From Paraburkholderia sp. NMBU_R16 (GTDB taxonomy: Bacteria; Pseudomonadota; Gammaproteobacteria; Burkholderiales; Burkholderiaceae), in NCBI RefSeq assembly GCF_013282575.1, contig NZ_JAAAYE010000052.1, positions 1 through 39,191 on the forward strand: DNA of 39,191 nucleotides, read 5' to 3'. Shown piece after piece: positions 8,901 to 15,030 of this stretch. Position 1 is the first letter of the stretch. The number at the start of each line of letters is the position of its first letter. The position numbers and the translations under genes are program-made. The notes under the pieces were generated by a model. The model saw only the letters and a program-made list of their open reading frames with translations. It did no database searches and was not told the DNA's origin.

Positions 8901-9793
8901 GGATGGAGCCAGAGATCCGAAAGCTTCGCGACTTCGCTGTAGTCCGGCGTGATCGCGACGGTTTTCGTGCCCTTATAGCGGACTTCCGTGAAAAAATGCG
9001 CGTCCGGCGTGCGCGTTTGCGGCACGTTGCTGCCCCACGCGACGATGTAGCTCGAGTTGTACCAGTCGGCCGATTCGGGCACGTCCGTCTGCTCGCCCCA
9101 GACCTGCGGGCTCGACGGCGGCAGATCGCAGTACCAATCGTAAAAGCTCATGGATACGCCGCCGATGAGGCTCAGATAGCGGCTGCCGGCCGCGTAGCTG
9201 ACCATGCTCATGGCCGGGATCGGCGAAAAGCCGATCACGCGGTCGGGCCCATGCCGCTTGATCGTATAGACATTGGCGGCGGCAACGAGTCGATTGACTT
9301 CCTCCCAGCTGCTGCGCGCAAAGCCCCCCATGCCGCGCACTTTTTGATAGTCGCGACGGGCCGCATCGTCTTCCACGATCGAGGCCCATGCGTCGACGGG
9401 GTCGCGGCATACCGTCAGCGCGGCGCGCCAGCGCTCGAGCAGCCGGGCGCGGACCATCGGGTACTTCACGCGGTTGGCGCTATAGAGGTACCACGAGTAC
9501 GATGCGCCGCGCGCGCAGCCGCGCGGTTCGTGGTTGGGCATGTCCCAGCGGGTACGCGGATAATCGGTCTGCTGCGTTTCCCATGTGACGATCCCGCCTT
9601 TGACATAGATCTTCCATGAACACGAACCCGTGCAGTTGACGCCGTGCGTGCTGCGCACGATCTTGTCGTGCGACCAGCGGTTGCGATAGGCGTCCTCCCA
9701 CGTGCGGTCCTCGCCGGTGGTGACCCCGTGTCCGTCGGAAAAGGATTCCTTCGGCAGTGCGAAATGATTGAGGCGATCGAGAAAGTGGCTCAT
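5987..9793 (-). CDS. narG: Respiratory nitrate reductase alpha subunit (molybdenum catalytic)
   Basis: The 1268-residue catalytic subunit reduces nitrate to nitrite at a bis-MGD molybdenum site on the cytoplasmic face. The FS0 [4Fe-4S] ligands are H50, C54 and C58 (THGVNCTGSCSW) and C93, exactly one residue offset from E. coli NarG. The molybdenum ligand Asp is D223 in YDWYCDLPPSSPQ, and WYNSSYIVAWGSNVPQTRTP follows. The start MSHFLDRL at 9791-9793 gives the normal N-terminus; the frame stays open upstream but that part overlaps narK and looks unlike NarG. The ribosome-binding site is weak. The gene begins 19 bases after narK. Confidence 0.97.
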   Translation of the reverse strand: MSHFLDRLNHFALPKESFSDGHGVTTGEDRTWEDAYRNRWSHDKIVRSTHGVNCTGSCSWKIYVKGGIVTWETQQTDYPRTRWDMPNHEPRGCARGASYSWYLYSANRVKYPMVRARLLERWRAALTVCRDPVDAWASIVEDDAARRDYQKVRGMGGFARSSWEEVNRLVAAANVYTIKRHGPDRVIGFSPIPAMSMVSYAAGSRYLSLIGGVSMSFYDWYCDLPPSSPQVWGEQTDVPESADWYNSSYIVAWGSNVPQTRTPDAHFFTEVRYKGTKTVAITPDYSEVAKLSDLWLHPKQGTDAALAMAFGHVALNEFYFKTRSAYFDDYARRYTDLPMLVLLRSRTLEDGRTALVPDRYVRASDFDGSLDQANHPEWKTIACDTAGQPVVPNGAIGFRWGDEGRDDAGKWNLENKDARDGHEVKLKLSLLENADQAPEIADVAFPYFGGVNSPHFTANAQQGDINLAHVPVARMRLTQDGKAVDALVATVFDLQAAQYGIDRGLGSGAASYDDNAPYTPAWAEAITGVPREQIVTVAREFAANADKTQGRSMIIIGAGMNHWYHADMNYRGVINLLMMCGCIGKSGGGWSHYVGQEKLRPQTGWTALAFALDWIRPPRQMNSTSFFYAHTDQWRYEKLGVDEIVSPLADKAQFSGSMIDYNVRAERMGWLPSAPQLDTNPLQVAKDAAASGMAPGDYVAKSLKSGSLRMSCEDPDAPQNWPRNMFVWRSNLLGSSGKGHEYFCKHLLGTDNGVQGKDLGAGDAKPAEVRWHDEAPQGKLDLLVTLDFRMSTTCLYSDIVLPTASWYEKNDLNTSDMHPFIHPLSAAVDPVWQARSDWEIYKGFAKAFSEVCVGHLGVEKEVVLTPLMHDTPGELAQPFEVRDWKKGECELIPGKTAPQVTVVERDYPNVYKRFTALGPLMNRVGNGGKGIAWKTATEVEQLGELNGVTLEDGVTKGMPRIVSDIDACEVILHLAPETNGHVAVKAWEALTKATGREHKHLALYREDEKIRYRDIQAQPRKIISSPTWSGIESETVSYNAGYTNVHELIPWRTLTGRQQFYQDHPWMIAFGEGFSTYRPPVDLKATAGINGVKPNGHPELVLNFITPHQKWGIHSTYSDNLLMLTLNRGGPVVWISEDDASQAGIEDNDWIELFNVNGAIAARAVVSQRVKPGMVLMYHAQEKIINTPGSEITGIRGGIHNSVTRIVLKPTHMIGGYAQLSYGFNYYGTIGTNRDEFVVVRKMSQVDWLDAPANESTRGASLLHGDKQ

Positions 9794-9812
9794 TTGTAAG
9801 CAATCCGTCGTT

Positions 9813-11228
9813 TCAGCAAGGCATCGGCGCGTTACGGCGCGCATAGCGCCACCAAGTCACGGCGATGCAGATGGCGTAAAAGCCGATGAACACATAGAGC
9901 GCCGCTTCGGGGCCACCCGTCAGCGCGAGCGATGTGCCATAGCTTTTCGGGATGAAAAAGCCGCCGTATGCGGCGATAGCCGCCGAAAATCCGAGCGTTG
10001 CGGCAGCCTCGGTGTTGCCTTCCTTCGTTGCGTGCTGCACGGCTTCGCGATCGGATGCATTCACCTCGCGCAGCTTGAGCGTCTGGAAGATGACCGGAAT
10101 CATGCGGAACGTCGACCCGTTGCCAATGCCCGAGGTCATGAAGAGCACCAGGAAGCTGACGAAGAACCCGGCGAAGCTGCCACCCGACGGCCCCGACGGC
10201 AGGAAGTAAAGGACCCCGCCTACCGCGCATGCCATGACGACGAAGTTCCATAAAGTGACCGGCGCACCGCCGAGCTTGTCGGCCAGCCAGCCGCCGAACG
10301 GGCGGATCGAGGCACCGATCAGCGGGCCGAGCCATGCGTAGGCAAGTGCGTTGATGCCCGGGAACTGGCTTTTGATGAGCAGCGGAAAGCCGGCGGCATA
10401 GCCGATGAACGAGCCGAAGGTGCCGAGGTAAAGCACGCACATCAGCCAGTTGTCCTTTCGGCGGAAGATTGCGGCTTGCGCGGCGAACGATGCTTTTGCG
10501 TCGGCCAGATCGTTCATGCCGAACCAGGCTGCGATAGCCGCGATCGCGATCCAGGGCACCCAGACGAATGCCGCGTTCTGAATCCAGACTTGAGCGATCA
10601 AACCGTTCTTCACGATGGTTTGAGATGCGCCGCCGAACACGCCGAAGATGCCGGCCGTCACGACGAGCGGGCTCAAGAACTGCACCACCGATACGCCCAG
10701 ATTGCCGAGGCCGGCATTGACACCGAGCGCGGAACCCTTGCGCTCGCGTGGAAAGAAGAAGCTGATGTTGGCCATGCTCGAGCTGAAGTTGCCGCCTCCG
10801 AAACCGCACAAGAGCGCGAGGATCAGCATGGTGGGATAGCTCGTCGTGTTGTCCTGCACGGCAAAGCCGATGCCGATCGCGGGAATCAGCAGCGACGCGG
10901 TGGAGACCGCGGTCCAGCGCCGGCCGCCGAAGATGGGCACCATGAACGAGTAGAAGATCCGTAGCGTCGCGCCGGAGAGCGCGGGTGCCGCGGCGAGCCA
11001 AAAGAGCTGGTTCGTCGAATATGTGAAGCCGAGCAGCGGCAATTGCACGGCCACGGCGCTCCAGACCTGCCAGATCGCGAACGCCAGGAAGAGCGCGGGA
11101 ACCGAGATCCAGAGGTTGAGCTTCGCGATGGCTTCGCCTTCCCGTTCCCAAAACGCCTTGTCCTCAGGCGTCCAGATTTCGAGCGTGTGCCCTCGTCGCG
11201 AGCCGAGGGGGGGCGATTGAGTACCCAT
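9813..11228 (-). CDS. narK: Nitrate/nitrite transporter of the NarK family
   Basis: This 471-residue major-facilitator protein has 12 predicted membrane segments and is closely similar to E. coli NarK along its length, including the cytoplasmic start EIWTPEDKAFWEREG. The two substrate-binding arginines correspond to R90 (GATLRIFYSFMVPIFGGRRW) and R309 (GASIRPFGG). The two nitrate-signature glycine-rich stretches are GFGGGNFSSSMA and GIGNGSTFRMIP. It is the first gene of the operon, with GGAGAG 5 bases before the ATG. Only one NarK domain is present, unlike the fused or tandem NarK1-NarK2 of some relatives. Nitrate/nitrite exchange is the expected activity, but a proton-coupled import mode cannot be excluded. 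Confidence 0.94.
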   Translation of the reverse strand: MGTQSPPLGSRRGHTLEIWTPEDKAFWEREGEAIAKLNLWISVPALFLAFAIWQVWSAVAVQLPLLGFTYSTNQLFWLAAAPALSGATLRIFYSFMVPIFGGRRWTAVSTASLLIPAIGIGFAVQDNTTSYPTMLILALLCGFGGGNFSSSMANISFFFPRERKGSALGVNAGLGNLGVSVVQFLSPLVVTAGIFGVFGGASQTIVKNGLIAQVWIQNAAFVWVPWIAIAAIAAWFGMNDLADAKASFAAQAAIFRRKDNWLMCVLYLGTFGSFIGYAAGFPLLIKSQFPGINALAYAWLGPLIGASIRPFGGWLADKLGGAPVTLWNFVVMACAVGGVLYFLPSGPSGGSFAGFFVSFLVLFMTSGIGNGSTFRMIPVIFQTLKLREVNASDREAVQHATKEGNTEAAATLGFSAAIAAYGGFFIPKSYGTSLALTGGPEAALYVFIGFYAICIAVTWWRYARRNAPMPC

Positions 11229-11598
11229 GAAGTCTCTCCGGGTTGCGGCGCGCGCGGGAGGCGAGGGCGGGCCGCTCGCCCATTGCCCGCGTTGCAGTCC
11301 CTTGCGCGCTCGATCGGGATTGAAAATGTCACAGCGTGATAGTCGCCCTCGTGGCGTTGGGGTTATTGAGCGAGATCAAAGGGCGCTGAATTTGGCGGCG
11401 AAGCGCGGCGTATCGCGACATCGCGCCGCAGGAAGTACGACTGTCGACAAAAGCGGAGCGCCTCGAGACCGGGCTTCCTCGAACGGCGCACGGCTTGCCA
11501 GGGCACCCGGCCCTCCTTAAACTCGCGCGTGATTTCACCAACAGGCGGCGCTGTTTGCGCGGCGCATCCACGCCGATATAAAAAGGAGCCCCACGAGC
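11229..11598. other. Divergent promoter region between narK and the RutG-like permease
   Basis: This 370-bp region holds no credible gene. It contains an FNR-type box at 11366-11379, a GC-rich inverted repeat (GGCGAG at 11260-11265 and CTCGCC at 11275-11280) in the presumed narK leader, and AAAAGGAG just before the permease start on the other strand. No clear second activator site for NarL was recognised. Confidence 0.5.
11366..11379 (-). promoter_or_regulatory. FNR/Anr-type box upstream of narK
   Basis: Read on the narK strand the site is TTGAT-CTCG-CTCAA, a 9-of-10 match to the FNR consensus TTGAT-N4-ATCAA. Its centre at about 11372.5 would place a class II start site near 11331, and GACTAT at 11339-11344 is at the right distance for a -10 element, though a weak match. 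The leader before the narK ATG would be about 100 bases. Oxygen-responsive control of the nar operon by an Fnr/Anr-family activator is what is known for such operons. Confidence 0.7.
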
Positions 11599-12819
11599 AT
11601 GGCCGATTCCTATTTCCCGCGCTGGCGCCTCGCGCCGCGTGCCGTCGAAGGCCGTGTCGTCGGGCCCGACGAACGGCTCGCATGGCCACAGACGATCGCA
11701 ATGGGCGTACAGCACGTCGTCGCCATGTTCGGCTCCACGGTGCTTGCCCCATTGCTGATGGGCTTCGATCCCAATCTCTGCATTTTCATGTCGGGCGTCG
11801 GCACGCTGCTCTTTTTCGTGCTGGTGGGCGGACGTGTGCCGAGCTATCTCGGCTCCAGCTTTTCGTTCATCGGGCTCGTCATCGCGGTCACAGCCTATGG
11901 CGGCCACGGCCCGAATCCGAACATCCCTGTGGCGCTCGGCGGCATCGTTGCCTCTGGCGCGGCTTATGTCGTCATCGGCCTGATCGTCGCGGCCATCGGC
12001 ACGCGCTGGATCGAAACGCTGATGCCCCCGGTCGTCACCGGAGCCGTCGTGGCGGTCATTGGCCTGAACCTCGCTCCGATCGCCGTGAGAGGTGTCAGCA
12101 CGTCTGCCTTCGATTCATGGATGGCGCTCGTCACGGTGCTCTGCGTCGGCATCGTCGCCGTGTTCGCGCGCGGCATGGTGCAGCGGCTGCTGATTCTCGT
12201 CGGCCTCATCCTTGCATACGCGCTCTACGCGGTGCTCGCCAATGGCATGGGCATCGGCCGGCCGATCGACTTCGCGAGCGTGGCCAATGCGGCCTGGTTC
12301 GGCATGCCGCATTTCCGCTCGCCGGTCTTCGATCCGCACGCCATGATGCTGATCGCGCCAGTAGCGGTGATCCTCGTTGCCGAGAATCTTGGGCACATCA
12401 AGGCCGTGAGTGCGATGACCGGGCAGAACCTCGACCGTTACATTGGCCGCGCGTTCGTGGGCGATGGGCTCGCGACGATCGTGTTCGTCGTCGCCGCGAT
12501 CATTGCGATCGGGCTCGGCTTCTCGCCGAAGTTCGGGGCGTTGATCGAAACGATACCCGGGCCCGTGCTCGGCGGCGTCTCGATCGTGGTCTTCGGGCTC
12601 ATCGCCGTCACGGGTGCGCGGATCTGGGTCGCGAACCGGGTCGACTTCTCGGACAACCGCAATCTCATCGTCGCAGCCGTCACGCTGGTACTCGGCGCGG
12701 GCGACTTCTCACTGAAGTTCGGCGGTTTCGCGCTGGGCGGGATCGGAACCGCGACATTCGGGGCCATCATCCTCTATGCACTGTTGCGGCGCGAAGCCGC
12801 GCCCGGCCCGGTGCTTTGA
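11599..12819 (+). CDS. RutG-like nucleobase permease (NCS2) with an internal deletion
   Basis: This 406-residue membrane protein is similar end to end to the E. coli pyrimidine permease RutG (about 442 residues): it shares DERLAWPQTIAMGVQH near the start, RVPSYLGSSFSFIG, LMPPVVTGAVV, and VAENLGHIKAV with the substrate-site glutamate E262. Where the family continues after GDGLAT with a glycine-rich stretch and the signature TTYxENIGVxAxT on membrane segment 10, this protein jumps from T293 directly to IVFVVAAIIAIGLGFSPKFG. About 29 residues, including the second substrate-contacting glutamate (E290 of UraA), are missing in frame. AAAAGGAG precedes the ATG. No other rut genes are nearby. It is probably inactive or altered in transport. 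Confidence 0.85.
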   Translation: MADSYFPRWRLAPRAVEGRVVGPDERLAWPQTIAMGVQHVVAMFGSTVLAPLLMGFDPNLCIFMSGVGTLLFFVLVGGRVPSYLGSSFSFIGLVIAVTAYGGHGPNPNIPVALGGIVASGAAYVVIGLIVAAIGTRWIETLMPPVVTGAVVAVIGLNLAPIAVRGVSTSAFDSWMALVTVLCVGIVAVFARGMVQRLLILVGLILAYALYAVLANGMGIGRPIDFASVANAAWFGMPHFRSPVFDPHAMMLIAPVAVILVAENLGHIKAVSAMTGQNLDRYIGRAFVGDGLATIVFVVAAIIAIGLGFSPKFGALIETIPGPVLGGVSIVVFGLIAVTGARIWVANRVDFSDNRNLIVAAVTLVLGAGDFSLKFGGFALGGIGTATFGAIILYALLRREAAPGPVL

Positions 12820-12850
12820 TCGCGCGCGAGGCACGCGCATTGCGCAGGAT

Positions 12851-12869
12851 GCGCACCTTCGCGGTGCGT
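12851..12869 (+). terminator. GC-rich hairpin after the permease gene
   Basis: The arms CGCACC (12852-12857) and GGTGCG (12863-12868) enclose a TTCGC loop, about 30 bases after the permease stop. There is no run of T after it, so termination by this hairpin alone is uncertain. Confidence 0.3.
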
Positions 12870-13035
12870 CTCGCGTGAAGTGCCCCGTCGTGATGCGCGA
12901 GCGGCGCGGTTTGCAGGATGCCGCGTGGATGCGCACGGAGCTTGCTTGGTGGCGATAGCCGTCAATAAGATCATTCCGAGGAACTCCGCCAATGAACCCG
13001 TTCGCTTCGATTCAAAACGCCGGCCGGAGGCGCGC

Positions 13036-14319
13036 ATGATGAGCGCGTTGCAAGACGCGCCGGTGACGCCGCCGGCCGGTTTCGAGCTCGATATGGTCTC
13101 CGGATTGCAGCGTTATGCGCTGCGGCACCGCGAGCTGACCTTCACGAGCGTATTTCAACCTATCTTCAGCCTGGCTCACCTGCGCGCGGTGGGTTACGAG
13201 GGCTTGCTGCGTGCGCACGACGCCTTCGATTGTCCAGTGCCGCCGCTCGATGTGTTCGGCGAGGCGTCGCGGCAAGGCGAACTGCACCATGTGGACCGGC
13301 TCGCGATGACGCTGCACCTCGAGAACTTCAAGATGCTCGGCGCCGAGCGCGAGTGGCTGTTCCTGAACGTGCATGCGGGTGCGCTGACCGAGTCCTACCA
13401 TGCGGCGGCGTTTGCCGCGAGTTTGTCGAGGCTTGCTTTGCCGCCGCGGCGCATCGTGCTGGAGATCCACGAGGACCGGATACACGATTTCGAGCGAATC
13501 GCCGAGGAGGCGCGCCGTTTTCGCGAACTCGGGTTCCTGATCGCACTCGATGACTTTGGCGCCGGCGATTCGAATCTCGAGCGCGTGTGGCAGCTCGATC
13601 CCGACATCGTCAAAATCGATCGGATGATGCTTTCGCATGCCGCGCATCGCACGCCGGCGGCAGCGATTCTGCCGGGCTTCGTCGCGTTGTTGCATGAAGC
13701 CGGCAAGCTCGTGCTGATCGAGGGTGTCGAGACCGAACACGAGGCGCAACTCGCCTTCGCCAGCGACGCCGATTTCGTTCAGGGCTTTTACTTCGGCAGG
13801 CCGGCTGCGGGCCCTGCCGATAGCGGCTACGCCGCCGCGCGCATCGGGGAACTCGCCGCGCATCACCGTTCGGAGACGGAATCGCGCGAGCGACGCCGTG
13901 CCGCGCGGCTCGCGCCTTATTTGCGCGCGTTCGCGCGAGCCGGCGAACGGATTGCGGCCGGCGAGCCATTGGAGGAGGTTTGCTGGAACTTTCTGGCGCT
14001 CGACCATGCCGCGCGCTGCTTTCTGCTCGATTCCGAAGGGCGTCAGGCGGGCCGCAACATCGTGCTGCGCGCGGATCGGCCGGGCCAAGAGGCGCGTTTC
14101 ATGCCCGTTGCCGATGCCGAGGGCGCGAACTGGATGCGCCGGCCGTATTTTCGGGCAGCGATGGAAATGCCCGATCGCGTCCACGCGACGAAGCCCTATC
14201 TTTCGATCAACGAGGCGTTGCCCTGCGTCACGATCTCGCTCGCCATCCGTGTCGGCGAGCGACTCTGCGTGCTATGCGGCGATATCGACTGGATAGAGGA
14301 TGAAGCCTCGATGGAATGA
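13036..14319 (+). CDS. EAL-domain cyclic-di-GMP phosphodiesterase with YkuI-like C-terminal sensor
   Basis: A 427-residue cytoplasmic protein. The EAL domain spans about residues 25-260 and keeps the metal and catalytic set: E55 (YEGLLR, a variant of EAL), N111 (FLNVHAG), E143 (LEIHE), D172-D173 (LDDFG), K193 (DIVKIDR), E229 (LIEGVE) and Q249 (FVQGFYFGRP), so activity is likely. The C-terminal 135 residues (from about 290) resemble the PAS/Cache-like domain that follows EAL in B. subtilis YkuI, with CFLLDSEGRQAGRNIV as its core. The start is one of two adjacent ATGs at 13036 and 13039, with GGAGG at 13026-13030. It converges with the toxin gene. Confidence 0.88.
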   Translation: MMSALQDAPVTPPAGFELDMVSGLQRYALRHRELTFTSVFQPIFSLAHLRAVGYEGLLRAHDAFDCPVPPLDVFGEASRQGELHHVDRLAMTLHLENFKMLGAEREWLFLNVHAGALTESYHAAAFAASLSRLALPPRRIVLEIHEDRIHDFERIAEEARRFRELGFLIALDDFGAGDSNLERVWQLDPDIVKIDRMMLSHAAHRTPAAAILPGFVALLHEAGKLVLIEGVETEHEAQLAFASDADFVQGFYFGRPAAGPADSGYAAARIGELAAHHRSETESRERRRAARLAPYLRAFARAGERIAAGEPLEEVCWNFLALDHAARCFLLDSEGRQAGRNIVLRADRPGQEARFMPVADAEGANWMRRPYFRAAMEMPDRVHATKPYLSINEALPCVTISLAIRVGERLCVLCGDIDWIEDEASME

Positions 14320-14347
14320 AAGCGGCGGTTGAGGCGCAGCGATGCGC

Positions 14348-14638
14348 TCAATGGAGGCGCGATAGAGCGGTGCGATATACGATTTCGCGCTCGCGTTTGC
14401 CGACGGCAACCACCACGACGGTGATGGCGTGCTCGTCGACGCGATACACGAGCCGGTAGCCGGGCGCTTTCGGCTTGATCTTGAAGCATCCCGGCATTCC
14501 ATAAAGCCTGGCGGATTCGATGTGCGGATCGATCAAACGCGCGCTCAAGCGCTGCTTGAACTGTTCGCGGACGGTAGAGTCGAGGCGCCGCCACTCTTTG
14601 AGCGCGGATGGCAGGAACTGGAGTTCATAGATCTTCAA
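14348..14638 (-). CDS. RelE/ParE-family toxin
   Basis: A 96-residue basic protein with the RelE fold pattern: FLPSALKEWRRLDSTVREQFKQ forms the N-terminal helices, followed by the strands around GCFKIKPKAPGYRLVYRVDE and the terminal VVVVAVGKREREIVY. RelE-type toxins of this subgroup (StbE/YafQ-like) are ribosome-dependent mRNA endonucleases; the exact target is not shown here. Its start lies inside the antitoxin gene (14-bp overlap), so translation is coupled. The length is normal for an intact toxin. Confidence 0.9.
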   Translation of the reverse strand: MKIYELQFLPSALKEWRRLDSTVREQFKQRLSARLIDPHIESARLYGMPGCFKIKPKAPGYRLVYRVDEHAITVVVVAVGKREREIVYRTALSRLH

Positions 14639-14867
14639 TCTTGACGTTCACCGGGGTCTCGCCGCTGCGCTGCCTGACGATTTCGGCGAGTTGAAGGTCT
14701 CCAAGTCGCTCGCAGACTGCTTCCCATGCCCGTGCCGGGACCAGGTACGCGATCGGCTTGTTGCGGTTCAACACCGCGACAGGGCCGTTCGCGCGTTCGA
14801 TGACGGCGGTGGGATTGATCTTCAATTCGCTGATGCCGATAGAGGCGCGTGCAAGGATGTTTTCCAT
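14625..14867 (-). CDS. Phd/YefM-family antitoxin (StbD-like)
   Basis: An 80-residue antitoxin, upstream of and overlapping the toxin. The N-terminal DNA-binding Phd/YefM part reads ASIGISELKINPTAVIERAN then GPVAVLNRNKPIAYLVP, and the C-terminal tail after about residue 55 would wrap the toxin. Antitoxins of this type repress their own promoter, with the toxin as corepressor; the inverted repeat at 14882-14909 lies immediately upstream. The gene order antitoxin then toxin is the usual one. Confidence 0.9.
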   Translation of the reverse strand: MENILARASIGISELKINPTAVIERANGPVAVLNRNKPIAYLVPARAWEAVCERLGDLQLAEIVRQRSGETPVNVKIEDL

Positions 14868-14881
14868 GGTCGATTGCTTTG

Positions 14882-14909
14882 GCGTGCGAACCGTGTCGCG
14901 TTCGCACGC
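14882..14909. promoter_or_regulatory. 10-bp perfect inverted repeat, candidate antitoxin operator
   Basis: The arms GCGTGCGAAC (14882-14891) and GTTCGCACGC (14900-14909) are perfect complements separated by 8 bases. The element starts 15 bases upstream of the antitoxin ATG and just downstream of a candidate promoter (-35 TAGGCA at 14948-14953, 17-base spacer, -10 TAGACT at 14925-14930, minus strand), so bound protein would block transcription. A leader RNA hairpin is the alternative. Confidence 0.55.
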
Positions 14910-14924
14910 TTGCTCCGGGAAATG

Positions 14925-14953
14925 AGTCTAGGAGAACGGCGTCGAGCTGCCTA
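14925..14953 (-). promoter_or_regulatory. Candidate sigma-70 promoter of the toxin-antitoxin pair
   Basis: On the minus strand TAGGCA (14948-14953) and TAGACT (14925-14930) are separated by exactly 17 bases, each matching its consensus at four of six positions. The predicted start near 14918 lies just before the inverted repeat. The call is based on pattern and position only. Confidence 0.4.
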
Positions 14954-14987
14954 TAGGCCGGATGGCCAAGGCGAGTCGCCGCCGCTG

Positions 14988-15007
14988 GAGACCAGATAAT
15001 AGGTCTC
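14988..15007 (-). terminator. Hairpin downstream of the indolepyruvate oxidoreductase gene
   Basis: The arms GAGACC (14988-14993) and GGTCTC (15002-15007) with an 8-base AT-rich loop lie 24 bases past the stop of the oxidoreductase gene. No T run follows on that strand, so it may be an RNA-stabilising stem rather than a full terminator. Confidence 0.3.
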
Positions 15008-15030
15008 TTAAATGGTCATGTCAACGTCCT

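Noticed and set aside
7295-9619. A 774-codon plus-strand open frame opposite narG
   Set aside because: It is a shadow of narG caused by GC-rich third positions; its residues show no domain, whereas the opposite frame is an unmistakable NarG.
9813-11228. Fused or duplicated NarK1-NarK2 transporter
   Set aside because: There is one 471-residue NarK unit with a single pair of nitrate-signature motifs.
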